From NCBI RefSeq assembly GCF_900114975.1, contig NZ_FOUU01000001.1, positions 248,001-312,000 of the forward strand: a DNA stretch of 64,000 nt, read 5' to 3'. The notes beneath the pieces were generated by a model. The model saw nothing but the letters and a program-made list of their open reading frames with translations. It ran no database searches and was not told the DNA's origin. Below, in pieces: positions 51,344 to 61,354 of the stretch. Position numbers and translations under genes: made by a program. The number at the start of each line of letters is the position of its first letter. The stretch's first letter is position 1. This DNA is from Thermodesulforhabdus norvegica (GTDB lineage: Bacteria > Desulfobacterota > Syntrophobacteria > Syntrophobacterales > Thermodesulforhabdaceae).

Positions 51344-53647
51344 TTCACGAAATTTACCGGCGGAAACTTCCAGATAACCAATGCCCTTTTGATTTTCAAC
51401 ATCCTGGAGGATTCTCAATCGAGTACCAGGTTGAGCATTCTCGAGATCGATTATCTTCAAAATCCTATAAAACTTTTCATAATAATCAGGTGCAAATCTA
51501 AAAAGTTCGTTGGGAAAGTGCTCAAGGAGTGATTCGTTAAAGAAGTTTTCAGGCTCATCTGGAAAAATCGCAACGGGGACTATTCGAGCCTCAATCAGGT
51601 CGTTGAAAAAATGAGTACCGAAGGAAACTTCCGGAGTCATGCCTTCCTGTTCAAAGGCTATCTCTCCCAGAATTACGGCTCTGTTGATGTCCTGATAACC
51701 GACTCTAACCCCCAGGCGAAGGTCATTACTGCCCCAGCGCCCCGGGCCAAAAAGCGCATACTTATCATCTAAAGCCCTATTAACCATGCCCACAATCCGT
51801 CCTACTGCAATCCTTTCTTCACCTGACCGTATCTCCCGGTACTCCCTGGGATCAACAAACACGATATAACGTATATTTCGAAGATCCGCATTAAATAATA
51901 CCCGATTGTTCTTAAAAACGATTTTCGCACTATCAATGCCTGAAGGGATAACCACATAATCAGGTTCATCCCTTGAAGCCAGGGTTCTGCACTGAAGCAG
52001 ATAAAGCCTGTCGTTTTCCCAGGCAAATTCCACATCCACAGGTCTGCCGTATTCCTGCTCGAGTTTTCTCAAAACCTTTTTCATAATTCGAACAAAGGGG
52101 GTTTTTTCCAGAAAGTTGTCGAAGGTTATACAGCCGGTCTCCGGAGAATTTTCTTCGTAGAAAGTAGTGGGTTTTTGAATGTATCCGTTTCTGTAATAGG
52201 AAAGTGCCAGATGTGCGGCCTTTGGGCCCATAACATCGATTGCCTCAAAAAAGGGCACCGCCTCAACCTTTCCGGTATTGAGGTTAAGCACATCGACAAA
52301 TTTCTGAGAATACTTCACTATCTGCTGGGCGTTGCCTTCGGGTCTGAGCTGAGGATGGCTCAGGGGAACGAGCCTCGCATAGTCTCCACCCACCCTATCA
52401 ACGGCTCTTGTACCCAACCCGAGCACAAGTCTTACTATGCCGTCTTCCTTCCGTATTCTCGGAGACCATCGATACATGTTTCGAGAAAAGGCCACCCCTG
52501 ATGCAAAAGGCATAAAGTAGTTGCCGTATCTTCGCCCGACGACTTTTTGTACGAGCACGCTCATTTTTTCGTCAAAGTCGAGAAGTCCGTGATCACGCCG
52601 GTAAAGGATGGGGTCGGGGCCGTAGGTACTCATGTGGACCTGTTTCAGTCCCCAGATGAATTCATCAAGTCGTTTTTCCAGAGGCCCCTGATTCGCCAGA
52701 AAAACAGAGTCGTACTTCCCTGAAAAGGCATGGCCGAAACTGTCTTCGAGAAGGCTGGAAGACCTCAGAATCAGGGGAACTTCTCCGATTTTCTCCAAAA
52801 AATCTGCAAACATTGTTACCGTATCGGGGGGAAATCTGGCCTGCTTAAACAGCTCGGCAATGTTCCGATAATCTTCTTCAATCTCTTCACGGGACCTGTA
52901 CTTCTGAGTTCTGAAGTGATGAAGGTTATTATATTCAATGAACTCCGAGAAGATTCCGGAATTGAAGTAATATGATTCGGGTATTGTCAGATACTTTTCG
53001 AGTTCGGGATCTCGATTGCCGAGCCTTGGAACCAGTATCCTGTAGGCAAGGATCATTCCCGCCGCTTTCCCGCCAACAAGACCGACCTTGCGTGGGCTCG
53101 AGTAGGTTCTATCAATCAGCTCGTCCACATCTCTTATGGTAATATGCTTCTTTGCCACTCCCACAAAAGGAAGATGGGTTGATATAAAGCGCTGTATTAA
53201 TACGACCCTGACACCCTCTGCATCGCCCGGATCAATGTAAAGATTTCCTTCCGGTATGGAGCAAAACTCTTTAAGGGCCTTGATAACCTTTTTCTGACTT
53301 ACGCCTTCTGTGTTGACAACCCGCCAGAGGTTACGAAAGCGGTCTCTTTTCCGAACCAGGTTTATGTGATTTTCAATTTCCTCTTCACTGAAAGCTGCGG
53401 CAAAGGCGAAGTCGACGAGCGCCGCCTTCAGCCTTTCGGGATCACCTCTCCCATCGCGAATCAACCTCTGTACCCACTTTTCGATGAGCTCGTCCGCAAC
53501 CATCCCCCGGTTTTTTAAAACTTCCAGAAAGAGAGCTCTCATCTCAGAAATGAGCTCGGGATAGGAGCCCATCTTCATGAGCATCTCATGAAAGCGTACG
53601 ACCAGATCACCGCAAAGGTTTATATACTCAGAAAGGTCACCCTTCAT
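51341..53647 (-). CDS. PEP/pyruvate-binding-domain protein (PpsA-like, no phospho-His domain)
   Basis: 768 residues. The central region is a PEP-synthase/PPDK-type ATP-grasp domain (GLVGGKAAGMILAYRIL, VPLILRSSSLLEDSFGHAFSGKYDSVFLAN, FAWENDRLYLLQCRTLAS). The N-terminal 150 residues are helical and unrecognised. The C-terminal part (ALFGPGRWGSNDLRLGVRVGYQDINRAVILGEIAFE) is a distinct extension. The phosphohistidine swivel domain and PEP-binding barrel of true PEP synthase are missing, so it probably phosphorylates or regulates something else. It lies 3 bp after gdhA. Confidence 0.75.
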   Translation of the reverse strand: MKGDLSEYINLCGDLVVRFHEMLMKMGSYPELISEMRALFLEVLKNRGMVADELIEKWVQRLIRDGRGDPERLKAALVDFAFAAAFSEEEIENHINLVRKRDRFRNLWRVVNTEGVSQKKVIKALKEFCSIPEGNLYIDPGDAEGVRVVLIQRFISTHLPFVGVAKKHITIRDVDELIDRTYSSPRKVGLVGGKAAGMILAYRILVPRLGNRDPELEKYLTIPESYYFNSGIFSEFIEYNNLHHFRTQKYRSREEIEEDYRNIAELFKQARFPPDTVTMFADFLEKIGEVPLILRSSSLLEDSFGHAFSGKYDSVFLANQGPLEKRLDEFIWGLKQVHMSTYGPDPILYRRDHGLLDFDEKMSVLVQKVVGRRYGNYFMPFASGVAFSRNMYRWSPRIRKEDGIVRLVLGLGTRAVDRVGGDYARLVPLSHPQLRPEGNAQQIVKYSQKFVDVLNLNTGKVEAVPFFEAIDVMGPKAAHLALSYYRNGYIQKPTTFYEENSPETGCITFDNFLEKTPFVRIMKKVLRKLEQEYGRPVDVEFAWENDRLYLLQCRTLASRDEPDYVVIPSGIDSAKIVFKNNRVLFNADLRNIRYIVFVDPREYREIRSGEERIAVGRIVGMVNRALDDKYALFGPGRWGSNDLRLGVRVGYQDINRAVILGEIAFEQEGMTPEVSFGTHFFNDLIEARIVPVAIFPDEPENFFNESLLEHFPNELFRFAPDYYEKFYRILKIIDLENAQPGTRLRILQDVENQKGIGYLEVSAGKFRE

Positions 53648-53650
53648 CGA

Positions 53651-54901
53651 TCAAACCCATCCTCTGATCCTGCAGGCTTCCGCAACACGGGCAACACTAA
53701 CGAGGTAAGCCGCATCTCTCATGTGCACTCCTTCCCGATCACTCATCTCCTTAACGGATCTGAAAGCTCTTTTCATGACCTCATCCAGACGCCAGTGAAC
53801 CTCTTTCTCTTCCCAGTAGAAATTATAGGTGTTCTGCACCTGTTCGAAATAGGAAACCGTTACGCCGCCGGCATTTGCCAGAAAATCCGGCAATACTATT
53901 ATACCCCTGTCAAACAATATGTCATCGGCATCTGGCGTTGTAGGGCCGTTGGCCAGTTCACAGATCACACGGGCTTTGATTCTGGAAGCGTTCTCCCCGG
54001 TTATGACATTTTCAAGGGCAGCCGGAAATAGAACCGTAACGTTCAGCTCAAGGAGTTCTTCGTTTGTTATCCTGTCGCCCTCTGGAAAGGTCACCACAGT
54101 TCCGTACATTTTTTTGTGCCTGATAAGCTCGGGGATATTTATCCCTCCAGGATTGTAAATACCGCCCTGGGAATCAGAAGCTGCCACCAATTTAAGGCCC
54201 AGAAGCTGCTGGCCCAGCAGGGCTGCAAACTGTCCGGCGTTGCCAAAACCCTGCACGGCCATAGTCTCACCGTCCAGGTTCAATTCGTAGGCCCTTGCAG
54301 CCTCTCTGAGCACGTAGATTCCTCCTCGGGCCGTTGCGTCATAGCGACCGGGAGATCCCCCGACGGAAAGAGGCTTACCGGTGATCACGCCGGGATGATG
54401 GCGCCTTACAATCGTTTCGTACTCATCCATCATCCATGCCATGATCTGTGGGTCCGTGTAAACATCCGGAGCCGGCACATCTCGATCGACCCCGAGAGCC
54501 TCGGCAATTGCCCTTACATAGGCCCGTGCCAGTCTTTCCTTCTCAGAGGGGGACATTTCTTTGGGATTACAAACCACCCCGCCTTTCCCGCCTCCCAAAG
54601 GGATATCAACAACGGCCGTCTTCCAGGTCATCCATGCGGCAAGGGCTCTTACTGTATCGATAGTTTCATCAGGATGCCATCGAATGCCGCCTTTAGCAGG
54701 ACCTCTTGCCGTGTTGTACTGTACTCTAAAGGCCTTGAAAACCCTGGTCGATCCGTCATCCATTTTAACCGGCAGGGTGAAGTGAAGTTCCTTCATGGGC
54801 CATCGCAACAATTCATGAGTCGCCGGATCCAGCCCCAGGCGTTCGGCCGCTCTGTCAAGCTGTTGCTGAACGATGGCAAAGGGATTAAACCTCTCACCCA
54901 T
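53651..54901 (-). CDS. gdhA: Glutamate dehydrogenase
   Basis: 416 residues of the hexameric GDH family, interconverting glutamate and 2-oxoglutarate plus ammonia. Visible are the catalytic/substrate region [38 protein letters not shown] (Lys residues) and the dinucleotide-binding [13 protein letters not shown]. The start overlaps no other gene. It is followed by a PEP/pyruvate-binding-domain protein, hinting at shared carbon/nitrogen control. Confidence 0.95.
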   Translation of the reverse strand: MGERFNPFAIVQQQLDRAAERLGLDPATHELLRWPMKELHFTLPVKMDDGSTRVFKAFRVQYNTARGPAKGGIRWHPDETIDTVRALAAWMTWKTAVVDIPLGGGKGGVVCNPKEMSPSEKERLARAYVRAIAEALGVDRDVPAPDVYTDPQIMAWMMDEYETIVRRHHPGVITGKPLSVGGSPGRYDATARGGIYVLREAARAYELNLDGETMAVQGFGNAGQFAALLGQQLLGLKLVAASDSQGGIYNPGGINIPELIRHKKMYGTVVTFPEGDRITNEELLELNVTVLFPAALENVITGENASRIKARVICELANGPTTPDADDILFDRGIIVLPDFLANAGGVTVSYFEQVQNTYNFYWEEKEVHWRLDEVMKRAFRSVKEMSDREGVHMRDAAYLVSVARVAEACRIRGWV

Positions 54902-55033
54902 GGTCTTACCTCCCTTAAGGCACGAAAAAAGGCTCTACCACTCCAGAAAGCCGGAAAGCACCATTTCCGCAGGTTGCGAAAAACTTACCAAAACACCCGG
55001 AGCCATCATAGAAAGCCCCGGGGATTTCAAAGC

Positions 55034-55061
55034 TTGAAAGCCAAAATCTTTCGGGTACACT
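55034..55061 (+). promoter_or_regulatory. Sigma-70-type promoter for the superoxide reductase operon
   Basis: TTGAAA (55034-55039), a 16-nt spacer and TACACT (55056-55061), lying 43 nt before the start codon. Confidence 0.55.
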
Positions 55062-55104
55062 AGCAGGGTAACAGGATTCGAAAAGGAACAAAAAGGAGGA
55101 AGAG

Positions 55105-55506
55105 ATGAACATCGGAGACCTCTATCAAAGTGCCGATTGGAAGAAAGAAAAACACGTACCGGTTATAGAATTACCGGAAAAAGTTTATCCGGATCAAACG
55201 ATACACGTTACCGTTTCGGTGGGCAAGGAAATTCCGCATCCGAACACAACGGAGCATCATATTGAATGGGTGGAGCTTTATTTTCAGCCTGACGGAGCCA
55301 GGTTTCCTTTTCAGGTAGGCCGTGCAGAATTCAGGGCTCATGGTGCATCCGTTGAGGGGCCGAACACCAGTTCAGTTTATACGGAACCCGTAGCCCTTTT
55401 TGCGTTTAAAACGGGTATCTCGGGTTATTTGATGGCTTCTGCCTACTGTAACATTCACGGTCTCTGGAGCAGTTCAACAAGGATCGATGTGAGCGGATCC
55501 AGATAG
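55105..55506 (+). CDS. sor: Superoxide reductase (neelaredoxin type)
   Basis: 133 residues. Reduces superoxide to peroxide without making oxygen, typical of anaerobes. The EKHVP motif (Glu15, Lys16, His17) and iron ligands His17, His45, His51, Cys115 and His118 are all present. The N-terminal desulforedoxin Fe centre of two-iron enzymes is absent, so this is the one-iron class. AAGGAGG precedes the ATG. It heads a plus-strand operon with a membrane protein and a two-component system. Confidence 0.93.
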   Translation: MNIGDLYQSADWKKEKHVPVIELPEKVYPDQTIHVTVSVGKEIPHPNTTEHHIEWVELYFQPDGARFPFQVGRAEFRAHGASVEGPNTSSVYTEPVALFAFKTGISGYLMASAYCNIHGLWSSSTRIDVSGSR

Positions 55507-55508
55507 TT

Positions 55509-56021
55509 ATGCGGTTGATGAGATCGGATAATCTGCAAGTGAGAAAAGGAAGGTTTCTTTTAGTAATCTTGGCCGTCCTGTTTGTTGTGTTTGTTTCGGA
55601 CAGGGCAGTAGCCACACAGATTCATTCAGAACCGGAAGGGCTTTATGCGCATCAGCTTGCCCATCTATTCTTCGTTTTTTCCATGGGAATACTCGTTTAC
55701 TGGCTCAGACAGATGGAACTGATTCGTCACAGAGGGTGGCGTTATATTCGCCATGCTTCTTTACTCTTTATGCTCTGGAACCTCGATGCCATGCTGGTTC
55801 ATCATCTGGACGGAACGGAAGGTTTTGCAACGGTTCAGGGGATTGAAGGATGGGAGGGTGCCATAAGGATTGAATCGGCATCTCCGTTGCTGGCACTGGT
55901 CTATTACGTGGCCAAATTGGATCATCTTCTCTGTGTACCGGCCATTGTATTCTGGTTTCTGGGGTTAAGGGCTCTTCTTGCCGATCTAAAAAGTGTGGAA
56001 AAGGGCGGTGACGCATCATGA
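55509..56021 (+). CDS. Membrane protein with His residues in helices, linked to a two-component system
   Basis: 170 residues. A signal-anchor helix (RFLLVILAVLFVVFVSD) and three further helices follow. His residues lie in or near the helices (YAHQLAHLFFVFSMG, IRHASLLFMLWNLDAMLVHHLDG, AKLDHLLCVPAIVFWF), a pattern that could bind haem or metal. No named family is recognised. It overlaps the histidine kinase by ATGA and follows sor, so it may be the sensing partner of that kinase; this is inference. Confidence 0.55.
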   Translation: MRLMRSDNLQVRKGRFLLVILAVLFVVFVSDRAVATQIHSEPEGLYAHQLAHLFFVFSMGILVYWLRQMELIRHRGWRYIRHASLLFMLWNLDAMLVHHLDGTEGFATVQGIEGWEGAIRIESASPLLALVYYVAKLDHLLCVPAIVFWFLGLRALLADLKSVEKGGDAS

Positions 56022-57556
56022 CACTGCCTCTGCTTCCTGTATGGATTGTGGATTTCTACGGGTCCGTTTTGATGATAGTTTTTGCCTTTCTCAGTGTATG
56101 GCAGTGCCATCAGCTAAGAAGACGGGACCCCAATAATGTCGTGTGGATCTATCTCCTGTGGTTCTGCTACGGGCTGGCAGGATTTGCCGTTTCCAGATCC
56201 GTAGGTCACATACTTCGGAGGTTTCTGGTCAGCACTCACCACGCAGATTTATGGGAAGCTCTTCAGCCCTACAGTGGAGCAATAAACACGCTGATGTTTG
56301 TGGTCGTCGCCTCCATTACGCTCTTCTTCGAACGGGTGTGGAAAATATATCAGCGAATGATGGCTCATCAGAAAGCCCTTGAAGATGCGCACACTCAGCT
56401 ACTTTATCTCAACAGGCACTTAGAAGAGATGGTAGCCGAAAGGACCAGGGATCTTGCGATATCGGAGCAAAAATTCAGGCGCCTTTTTGAAGTCTCCCGG
56501 GACATGGTGGTAATAGTGAAACCGGACGGTTCCATTATGGACATAAACCCGGCAGGCCTGAAGATGATAGGCTGGAAGGAAAGTGAGTTAGCATCTCGGA
56601 GGTTCTACGAGTGCTTTGCCAATCCCCGGGAGTGGCAAACCCTTAAGGAAGAGCTTTTTTCGGGCACGGAGATCCGGGATCGAGAATACCTGCTCATTAA
56701 AGAGGGAGCGGTACCCGTAGAAGTACTGGTAAGCGCATTTTGCAGCAGAGAAAACGACCGGGAACTTTTTTACTTCTGGGTAAAGGACATATCTCAGCGC
56801 AAGAATATGGAAAAGAAGCTTCTTCAAGCCGACAAGCTGGCGTCTCTGGGACAGCTTGCGGCCGGGGTTGCTCACGAAGTAAACAACCCTCTTGGGATTA
56901 TACTCGGATACACTCAGTTGTTGCTCCGCCGTAGCGAGCCAGGAGATCAGTTTTACGAAGATCTTAAAACGATCGAAAAACATGCCCGAAACTGCAAGGT
57001 TATCGTGGAAGACCTGCTGAAGTTTGCCCGGAGTGCTCCCACCAAAAAAGGACCGGCCCACATACACGACGCCATTTACGAGGTTATATCGGTCCTAAAG
57101 CACCAGTTCTCTCTTGACAACGTGGAGTTCGAAACCCACCTGGATCCCCAGGTGCCCACCATGCACTGGGACATAAACAAAATGAAGCAGGTTTTTATGA
57201 ATCTCTTCATGAACGCCCGTCAGGCGATGAATAACCGGGGCGGCCTTATCCGCGTTGAAACGGAATGTAAAGACGGCTTTCTGACAGTTCGGGTATCCGA
57301 CAACGGTTGCGGTATTCCACCTGAGCACCTGCCCAGAATCTTCGATCCCTTCTTCACCACGAAACCTACAGGAGTGGGTACGGGACTGGGTTTGTCGGTA
57401 AGTTACGGCATAATCGTAGAACACGGCGGGACGATAAGCGTAGAAAGCGAACCGGAAAAAGGAACCACTTTTACCATAACATTTCCGGTGACGGAGGGTA
57501 ACGACGGGAATGGGCAAAAACCAGCCGGCAATTTTGATAGTGGACGACGAAATTGA
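56018..57556 (+). CDS. PAS-containing sensor histidine kinase
   Basis: 512 residues. Three N-terminal membrane helices (about 8-28, 40-62, 85-108) with little periplasmic loop are followed by a short coiled coil. Then come a PAS domain ([30 protein letters not shown]), an H-box ([21 protein letters not shown]) and an ATPase domain ([36 protein letters not shown]). It overlaps its response regulator by 47 bp. The signal may be redox or oxygen, given the sor neighbour. Confidence 0.9.
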   Translation: MTLPLLPVWIVDFYGSVLMIVFAFLSVWQCHQLRRRDPNNVVWIYLLWFCYGLAGFAVSRSVGHILRRFLVSTHHADLWEALQPYSGAINTLMFVVVASITLFFERVWKIYQRMMAHQKALEDAHTQLLYLNRHLEEMVAERTRDLAISEQKFRRLFEVSRDMVVIVKPDGSIMDINPAGLKMIGWKESELASRRFYECFANPREWQTLKEELFSGTEIRDREYLLIKEGAVPVEVLVSAFCSRENDRELFYFWVKDISQRKNMEKKLLQADKLASLGQLAAGVAHEVNNPLGIILGYTQLLLRRSEPGDQFYEDLKTIEKHARNCKVIVEDLLKFARSAPTKKGPAHIHDAIYEVISVLKHQFSLDNVEFETHLDPQVPTMHWDINKMKQVFMNLFMNARQAMNNRGGLIRVETECKDGFLTVRVSDNGCGIPPEHLPRIFDPFFTTKPTGVGTGLGLSVSYGIIVEHGGTISVESEPEKGTTFTITFPVTEGNDGNGQKPAGNFDSGRRN

Positions 57557-58940
57557 CTTCATCCGGCTTCTGGAAAGGCTGATACTTGAAGAGGTGCAGT
57601 GCGAAATTTACAGGGCCACTTCAGGTTATGAGGCAGTAGAAATACTGAAAAATTACCACATAGATCTGGCCTTTGTTGACATAAAGATGCCGGGGATGGA
57701 TGGATTCGAGCTTCTTTCATATGTTCGGGAGAACCATCCCTGGCTTACGGTAATCATGATAACCGCCTACGGTTGTATAGAAGTTGCCGTCAGAGCCATA
57801 AAAGAGGGGGCCTACGACTTCATAACGAAGCCCGTAGAGCAGGACGTATTCCTTATGAGCCTGAAAAAGGCCCTGGAGCGAACAGAACTGCTCAGGGAAA
57901 ACCTCCGGTTGCGACAGAGCGTTCGGTTTCAGGAAGTATTTCGTAATATAGTCGGTCGCAGTGAACCGATGCGTAAGGTCTTCGATCTCATAAGGATGGT
58001 TGCTCCAACGGACATGACGGTGCTTCTCAGAGGCGAGTCGGGAACGGGAAAAGAACTGCTCGCCAGAGCAATACACGAACTCAGTTCAAGGAGTGACGGT
58101 CCCTTTGTTGCCGTGAATTGTCCTGCCGTCCCGGCAGAAATCCTTGAAAGTGAGCTTTTCGGCTACCGTAAAGGAGCTTTCACCCATGCAACTCAGAACA
58201 AAAAGGGTCTCTTTGAGGAAGCTCAGAAAGGAACCATATTTCTGGATGAAATAGGCGACCTCGATCCCAGACTTCAGACCAAACTGCTGAGGGTACTTCA
58301 GGAAAAAGAAATCAAACCACTGGGAGACACGAGAACGATCCGGGTTGATGTGAGGGTTGTTGCTTCCACCAATCAGGATCTCGAACAAAAGATGAAAGAT
58401 GGTACCTTTCGGGAAGACCTTTTTTACCGGTTGAATGTGGTACCCATCCATGTTCCACCTTTAAGAGAACGCCGCGAGGATATCCCTCTGCTCGTTGAAT
58501 TTTTTCTGGAAAAGTACTCTCGAGAGCTGAAGCGCCCTCGTAAAAGGGTTACCCCGGAGCTGATGGAGATATTTCTGGGATATGAATGGAAAGGCAACAT
58601 CCGTGAACTGGAAAACACGATAATCAGAGGAATCCTCTTCTCCGTGGATGATGAAATCAGGCCGGAACACATAGGCTTCGCCCGACGGAGTAACGGAAAA
58701 CCGTGGTCCACTTCCGTGCCCACGAACCTCTCTTATCGAGAAGCCAGGGAAGCCGTTCTCCATGAGTTTCATCACCGCTTCATAGGACAGATACTGAAAA
58801 AAACGGGAGGCAATATATCTCAGGCCGCCCGAATGTGCGGTCTTGAGAGACAGGCTTTGCAACACATCATCAAGCGATACAACATAGATGTAAACAATTA
58901 CAGACCTGACCGAAGAGAGCAGAATGGCAATGGTCTATGA
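57510..58940 (+). CDS. Sigma-54-dependent response regulator with variant GAFTHA loop
   Basis: 476 residues. Receiver Asp57 (FVDIKMPG), Walker A GESGTGKE (175-182) and a C-terminal Fis-type HTH (GGNISQAARMCGLERQALQHII) are visible. The sigma-54 contact loop is GAFTHA (222-227), not GAFTGA, a substitution of the second Gly by His. It overlaps the kinase gene by 47 bp and the next gene by 17 bp. Its targets are not evident in the window. Confidence 0.9.
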   Translation: MGKNQPAILIVDDEIDFIRLLERLILEEVQCEIYRATSGYEAVEILKNYHIDLAFVDIKMPGMDGFELLSYVRENHPWLTVIMITAYGCIEVAVRAIKEGAYDFITKPVEQDVFLMSLKKALERTELLRENLRLRQSVRFQEVFRNIVGRSEPMRKVFDLIRMVAPTDMTVLLRGESGTGKELLARAIHELSSRSDGPFVAVNCPAVPAEILESELFGYRKGAFTHATQNKKGLFEEAQKGTIFLDEIGDLDPRLQTKLLRVLQEKEIKPLGDTRTIRVDVRVVASTNQDLEQKMKDGTFREDLFYRLNVVPIHVPPLRERREDIPLLVEFFLEKYSRELKRPRKRVTPELMEIFLGYEWKGNIRELENTIIRGILFSVDDEIRPEHIGFARRSNGKPWSTSVPTNLSYREAREAVLHEFHHRFIGQILKKTGGNISQAARMCGLERQALQHIIKRYNIDVNNYRPDRREQNGNGL

Positions 58941-59538
58941 CATTCAAAAGGCAGCAGAAATTCTGGGCACAACCGTTGAAGAAATCGAGGAAAACATAAG
59001 ACAGGGCACGATATCGGCAGAATGGAAGGAAGGCCGATGGGAAATTCCTGAGTGGAGTATAAGGGTCTTTGTGCGAACCCGCGAAGCGCTGAGGAAACTT
59101 AACAGGCGATCGGCTCTCGACAGAAACGAAAGCGAGTACGATCTTTTGACGAAAATCCTGGCAAAGCTTGAAGATCTTGCTGATTTTCAAGACCTGCAGC
59201 TTAAGTGGATAGAACAACTGGATACCTTGAGATTTCGAATCCGGGAACTCGAAGAAGAGCTAAGCTATAAAGAGTTTGAAAACGCCCAGCTTCGAAAAGA
59301 ACTGGAGCTACAATCTGGAAAGCCTGAAGAAGGGCTGAAGAGGCTTGAGGATCGTTATAGAGAGCTCTTCGCTTTTCTGAGTCAGGAAATCTCCCAGTTA
59401 CACGATAGAATGGCAAAGATGGAAGAAGAGCTTCAGAAAATACAACGCAGAGATGTTCAGGTTCCCGTGCCATCGGTATCGAAAAATTCAAAAGAAGGCT
59501 TCTGGGATCGGCTGATCAGAATGCTAACCTGGGATTGA
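58924..59538 (+). CDS. HTH/coiled-coil protein
   Basis: 204 residues. The N-terminus (YDIQKAAEILGTTVEEIEENIRQGTISAEWKEGRWEIPEWSIRVFV) is an excisionase/MerR-like winged helix-turn-helix. Residues about 80-175 are a strong coiled coil, and the C-terminus ends SKEGFWDRLIRMLTWD, a possible amphipathic helix. It overlaps the response regulator gene. Function is unknown; a DNA-binding accessory of the two-component system is possible. Confidence 0.65.
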   Translation: MAMVYDIQKAAEILGTTVEEIEENIRQGTISAEWKEGRWEIPEWSIRVFVRTREALRKLNRRSALDRNESEYDLLTKILAKLEDLADFQDLQLKWIEQLDTLRFRIRELEEELSYKEFENAQLRKELELQSGKPEEGLKRLEDRYRELFAFLSQEISQLHDRMAKMEEELQKIQRRDVQVPVPSVSKNSKEGFWDRLIRMLTWD

Positions 59539-59568
59539 TTTTCCATAAATGCACAGGAGGCTTTTCTT

Positions 59569-60162
59569 ATGGAAAACTCGTTGAACCTTCAGGACCTGCG
59601 AAAGAGACTGAAGCACCTCATTACCGTTAAGGCCTTTCAGTTCTCAGAAGAGCCGGTATTCCGTCTCGTACACGGAGGTCTGAGTTGCTTTTACTTCAAC
59701 TGCAAAAAGGTAACCCTCGATCCCGAAGGCCAGTACCTGATCGGTCACATTATCTACGAGATGATCCAGGCTACGGAAGCCAGGGCAATAGGCGGGTTAA
59801 CCCTGGGGGCGGACCCCATCGCCCTCAGCGTATCCTACACCTCATGGCTGAGAGGAAGGCCCATAAGAGCCTTCGTGGTCAGGAAAGAACCCAAGGAACA
59901 CGGTACGATGAGTCAGATTGAAGGCAACCTCCAGCCGGGTGATAAGGTCGTGGTCGTTGATGATGTTATTACCACCGGGGGCTCGACTATAAAGGCAATA
60001 AAAGCGTGCAGAACGGCGGGGCTCGAAGTCATCAAGGTCGTGGCTCTCGTGGATCGTGAGGAGATGAACGGCAGAGGCAATATTATGGAACTCGTGGCCG
60101 ATGTGGAACCGATTTTTACCAGAACGGAAATCATGGATTATTATCGGAGTCTTTCGAAATAA
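59569..60162 (+). CDS. pyrE: Orotate phosphoribosyltransferase
   Basis: 197 residues. Transfers orotate to PRPP in pyrimidine synthesis. The PRPP-binding motif VVVVDDVITTGGS and the flexible-loop segment VRKEPKEHGTMSQIEG are clear. AGGAGG precedes the ATG. It overlaps the end of the convergent rsmI gene by 32 bp, so the two transcripts run into each other. Confidence 0.95.
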   Translation: MENSLNLQDLRKRLKHLITVKAFQFSEEPVFRLVHGGLSCFYFNCKKVTLDPEGQYLIGHIIYEMIQATEARAIGGLTLGADPIALSVSYTSWLRGRPIRAFVVRKEPKEHGTMSQIEGNLQPGDKVVVVDDVITTGGSTIKAIKACRTAGLEVIKVVALVDREEMNGRGNIMELVADVEPIFTRTEIMDYYRSLSK

Positions 60163-60982
60163 CGGAGAGAGCCTTCCTGTAAACCAGATTACGCGGCACG
60201 CCGAAGTCACGGGATACACTTTTAACGATGTCGGAAAGCCCTGCATCCGGATTCTCGAGCCTCTTTGCCAGCTCAACTTCCCAGCCAGCACCGTTTTCAG
60301 CGGCATTACTTCTTTCAGATCCGGGTGAAACGACGAGGGTTATTTCACCACGAATGCTTCCCCTGTCCTTCAGGGCTTCTGCAATGGCCCGTACACTCCC
60401 CCGCAGCACTTCCTCGTGTACCTTTGTCATCTCACGGGCAAGTACCATAGGGCGGTCTCCCCAGTAGTTCAAAATATCCTCCAGAGTTCGACCTATCCTG
60501 TGGGGGGATTCGAACAAAACAACAGTCATGGGAAGTTTTTCATAAAGGCGGAAGAACTCCTGTCGGGCTTTTCCTTTGGGAGGCGGAAATCCCAGAAAGG
60601 CGAACGGATAAGGGGGAAAACCCGAAAGGAGCAGGGCACACAGAAGGGCAGAAGGGCCGGGTACGACCGTCATCGGAAGGTTTCGCTCTATAACCTTGCG
60701 GATAATACGGTAACCCGGATCCGAAAAACCAGGCATTCCCGCATCGGTGACCAGGACAATTTTCAAGCCCTTCTCCAGGCCCTTAATTATGACCTCGTCA
60801 ACGCCTTCAGGGGAATGCTCATGAAAACTGCGGAGTGGAACATGAATATCATAAGCAGAAAGCAGCTTTCTGGTAATCCGGGTGTCTTCGGCATAAATAA
60901 CATCGGCAGAACGCAAAACCTCTAAGGCTCTCAGGGTTATATCCTTAAGATTGCCTATTGGGGTTCCGACCACATAAAACAT
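60131..60982 (-). CDS. rsmI: 16S rRNA (cytidine-1402-2'-O)-methyltransferase
   Basis: 283 residues of the RsmI/YraL tetrapyrrole-methylase-fold family. It has YVVGTPIGNLKDITLRALEVL and YAEDTRITRKLL, then GMPGFSDPGYRI and GPSALLCALLLSGFPPYPFAFLGFPP. It 2'-O-methylates C1402 of 16S rRNA. It lies 3 bp after yraN. Confidence 0.95.
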   Translation of the reverse strand: MFYVVGTPIGNLKDITLRALEVLRSADVIYAEDTRITRKLLSAYDIHVPLRSFHEHSPEGVDEVIIKGLEKGLKIVLVTDAGMPGFSDPGYRIIRKVIERNLPMTVVPGPSALLCALLLSGFPPYPFAFLGFPPPKGKARQEFFRLYEKLPMTVVLFESPHRIGRTLEDILNYWGDRPMVLAREMTKVHEEVLRGSVRAIAEALKDRGSIRGEITLVVSPGSERSNAAENGAGWEVELAKRLENPDAGLSDIVKSVSRDFGVPRNLVYRKALSVISKDSDNNP

Positions 60983-60985
60983 TGA

Positions 60986-61354
60986 TTACAAACGCGCAGG
61001 CTCAAAGGCATTTTTTATCCACGAAATCCGTGGATCGGCGTTGACATCTGTAATAATAATGCAGTCAAAGCGTACCGGTGATTTCTGAAGTACGGGATGT
61101 TCCTGTAAGAAGCGGAAGGCCGCTCTCGTCAGGCGCTCTATTTTCTTTGCTCCTATTGATTCCGAGGGGCGTATTAAGTCTCCACCTCTGGAAGAACGTA
61201 CCTCCACAAAAACAACCGTCTCCTTCTGAAGAGCCACAATGTCTATCTCTCCAAAGGGATACCTTACATTACGCTCGATGATGGAACATCCCTGTTTCCG
61301 AAGAAAGTCAGCTGCAAAGGCTTCCGCCTTCGACCCCGTCCTTCTTCGTTGCAT
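60986..61354 (-). CDS. yraN: YraN family (UPF0102) endonuclease-fold protein
   Basis: 122 residues. The family core [35 protein letters not shown] and VVFVEVRSSRGGD (Holliday-junction-resolvase-like E...EV) are present. The start at 61354 fits the family's usual N-terminus, even though this overlaps the end of rnhB by 91 bp. Confidence 0.88.
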   Translation of the reverse strand: MQRRRTGSKAEAFAADFLRKQGCSIIERNVRYPFGEIDIVALQKETVVFVEVRSSRGGDLIRPSESIGAKKIERLTRAAFRFLQEHPVLQKSPVRFDCIIITDVNADPRISWIKNAFEPARL

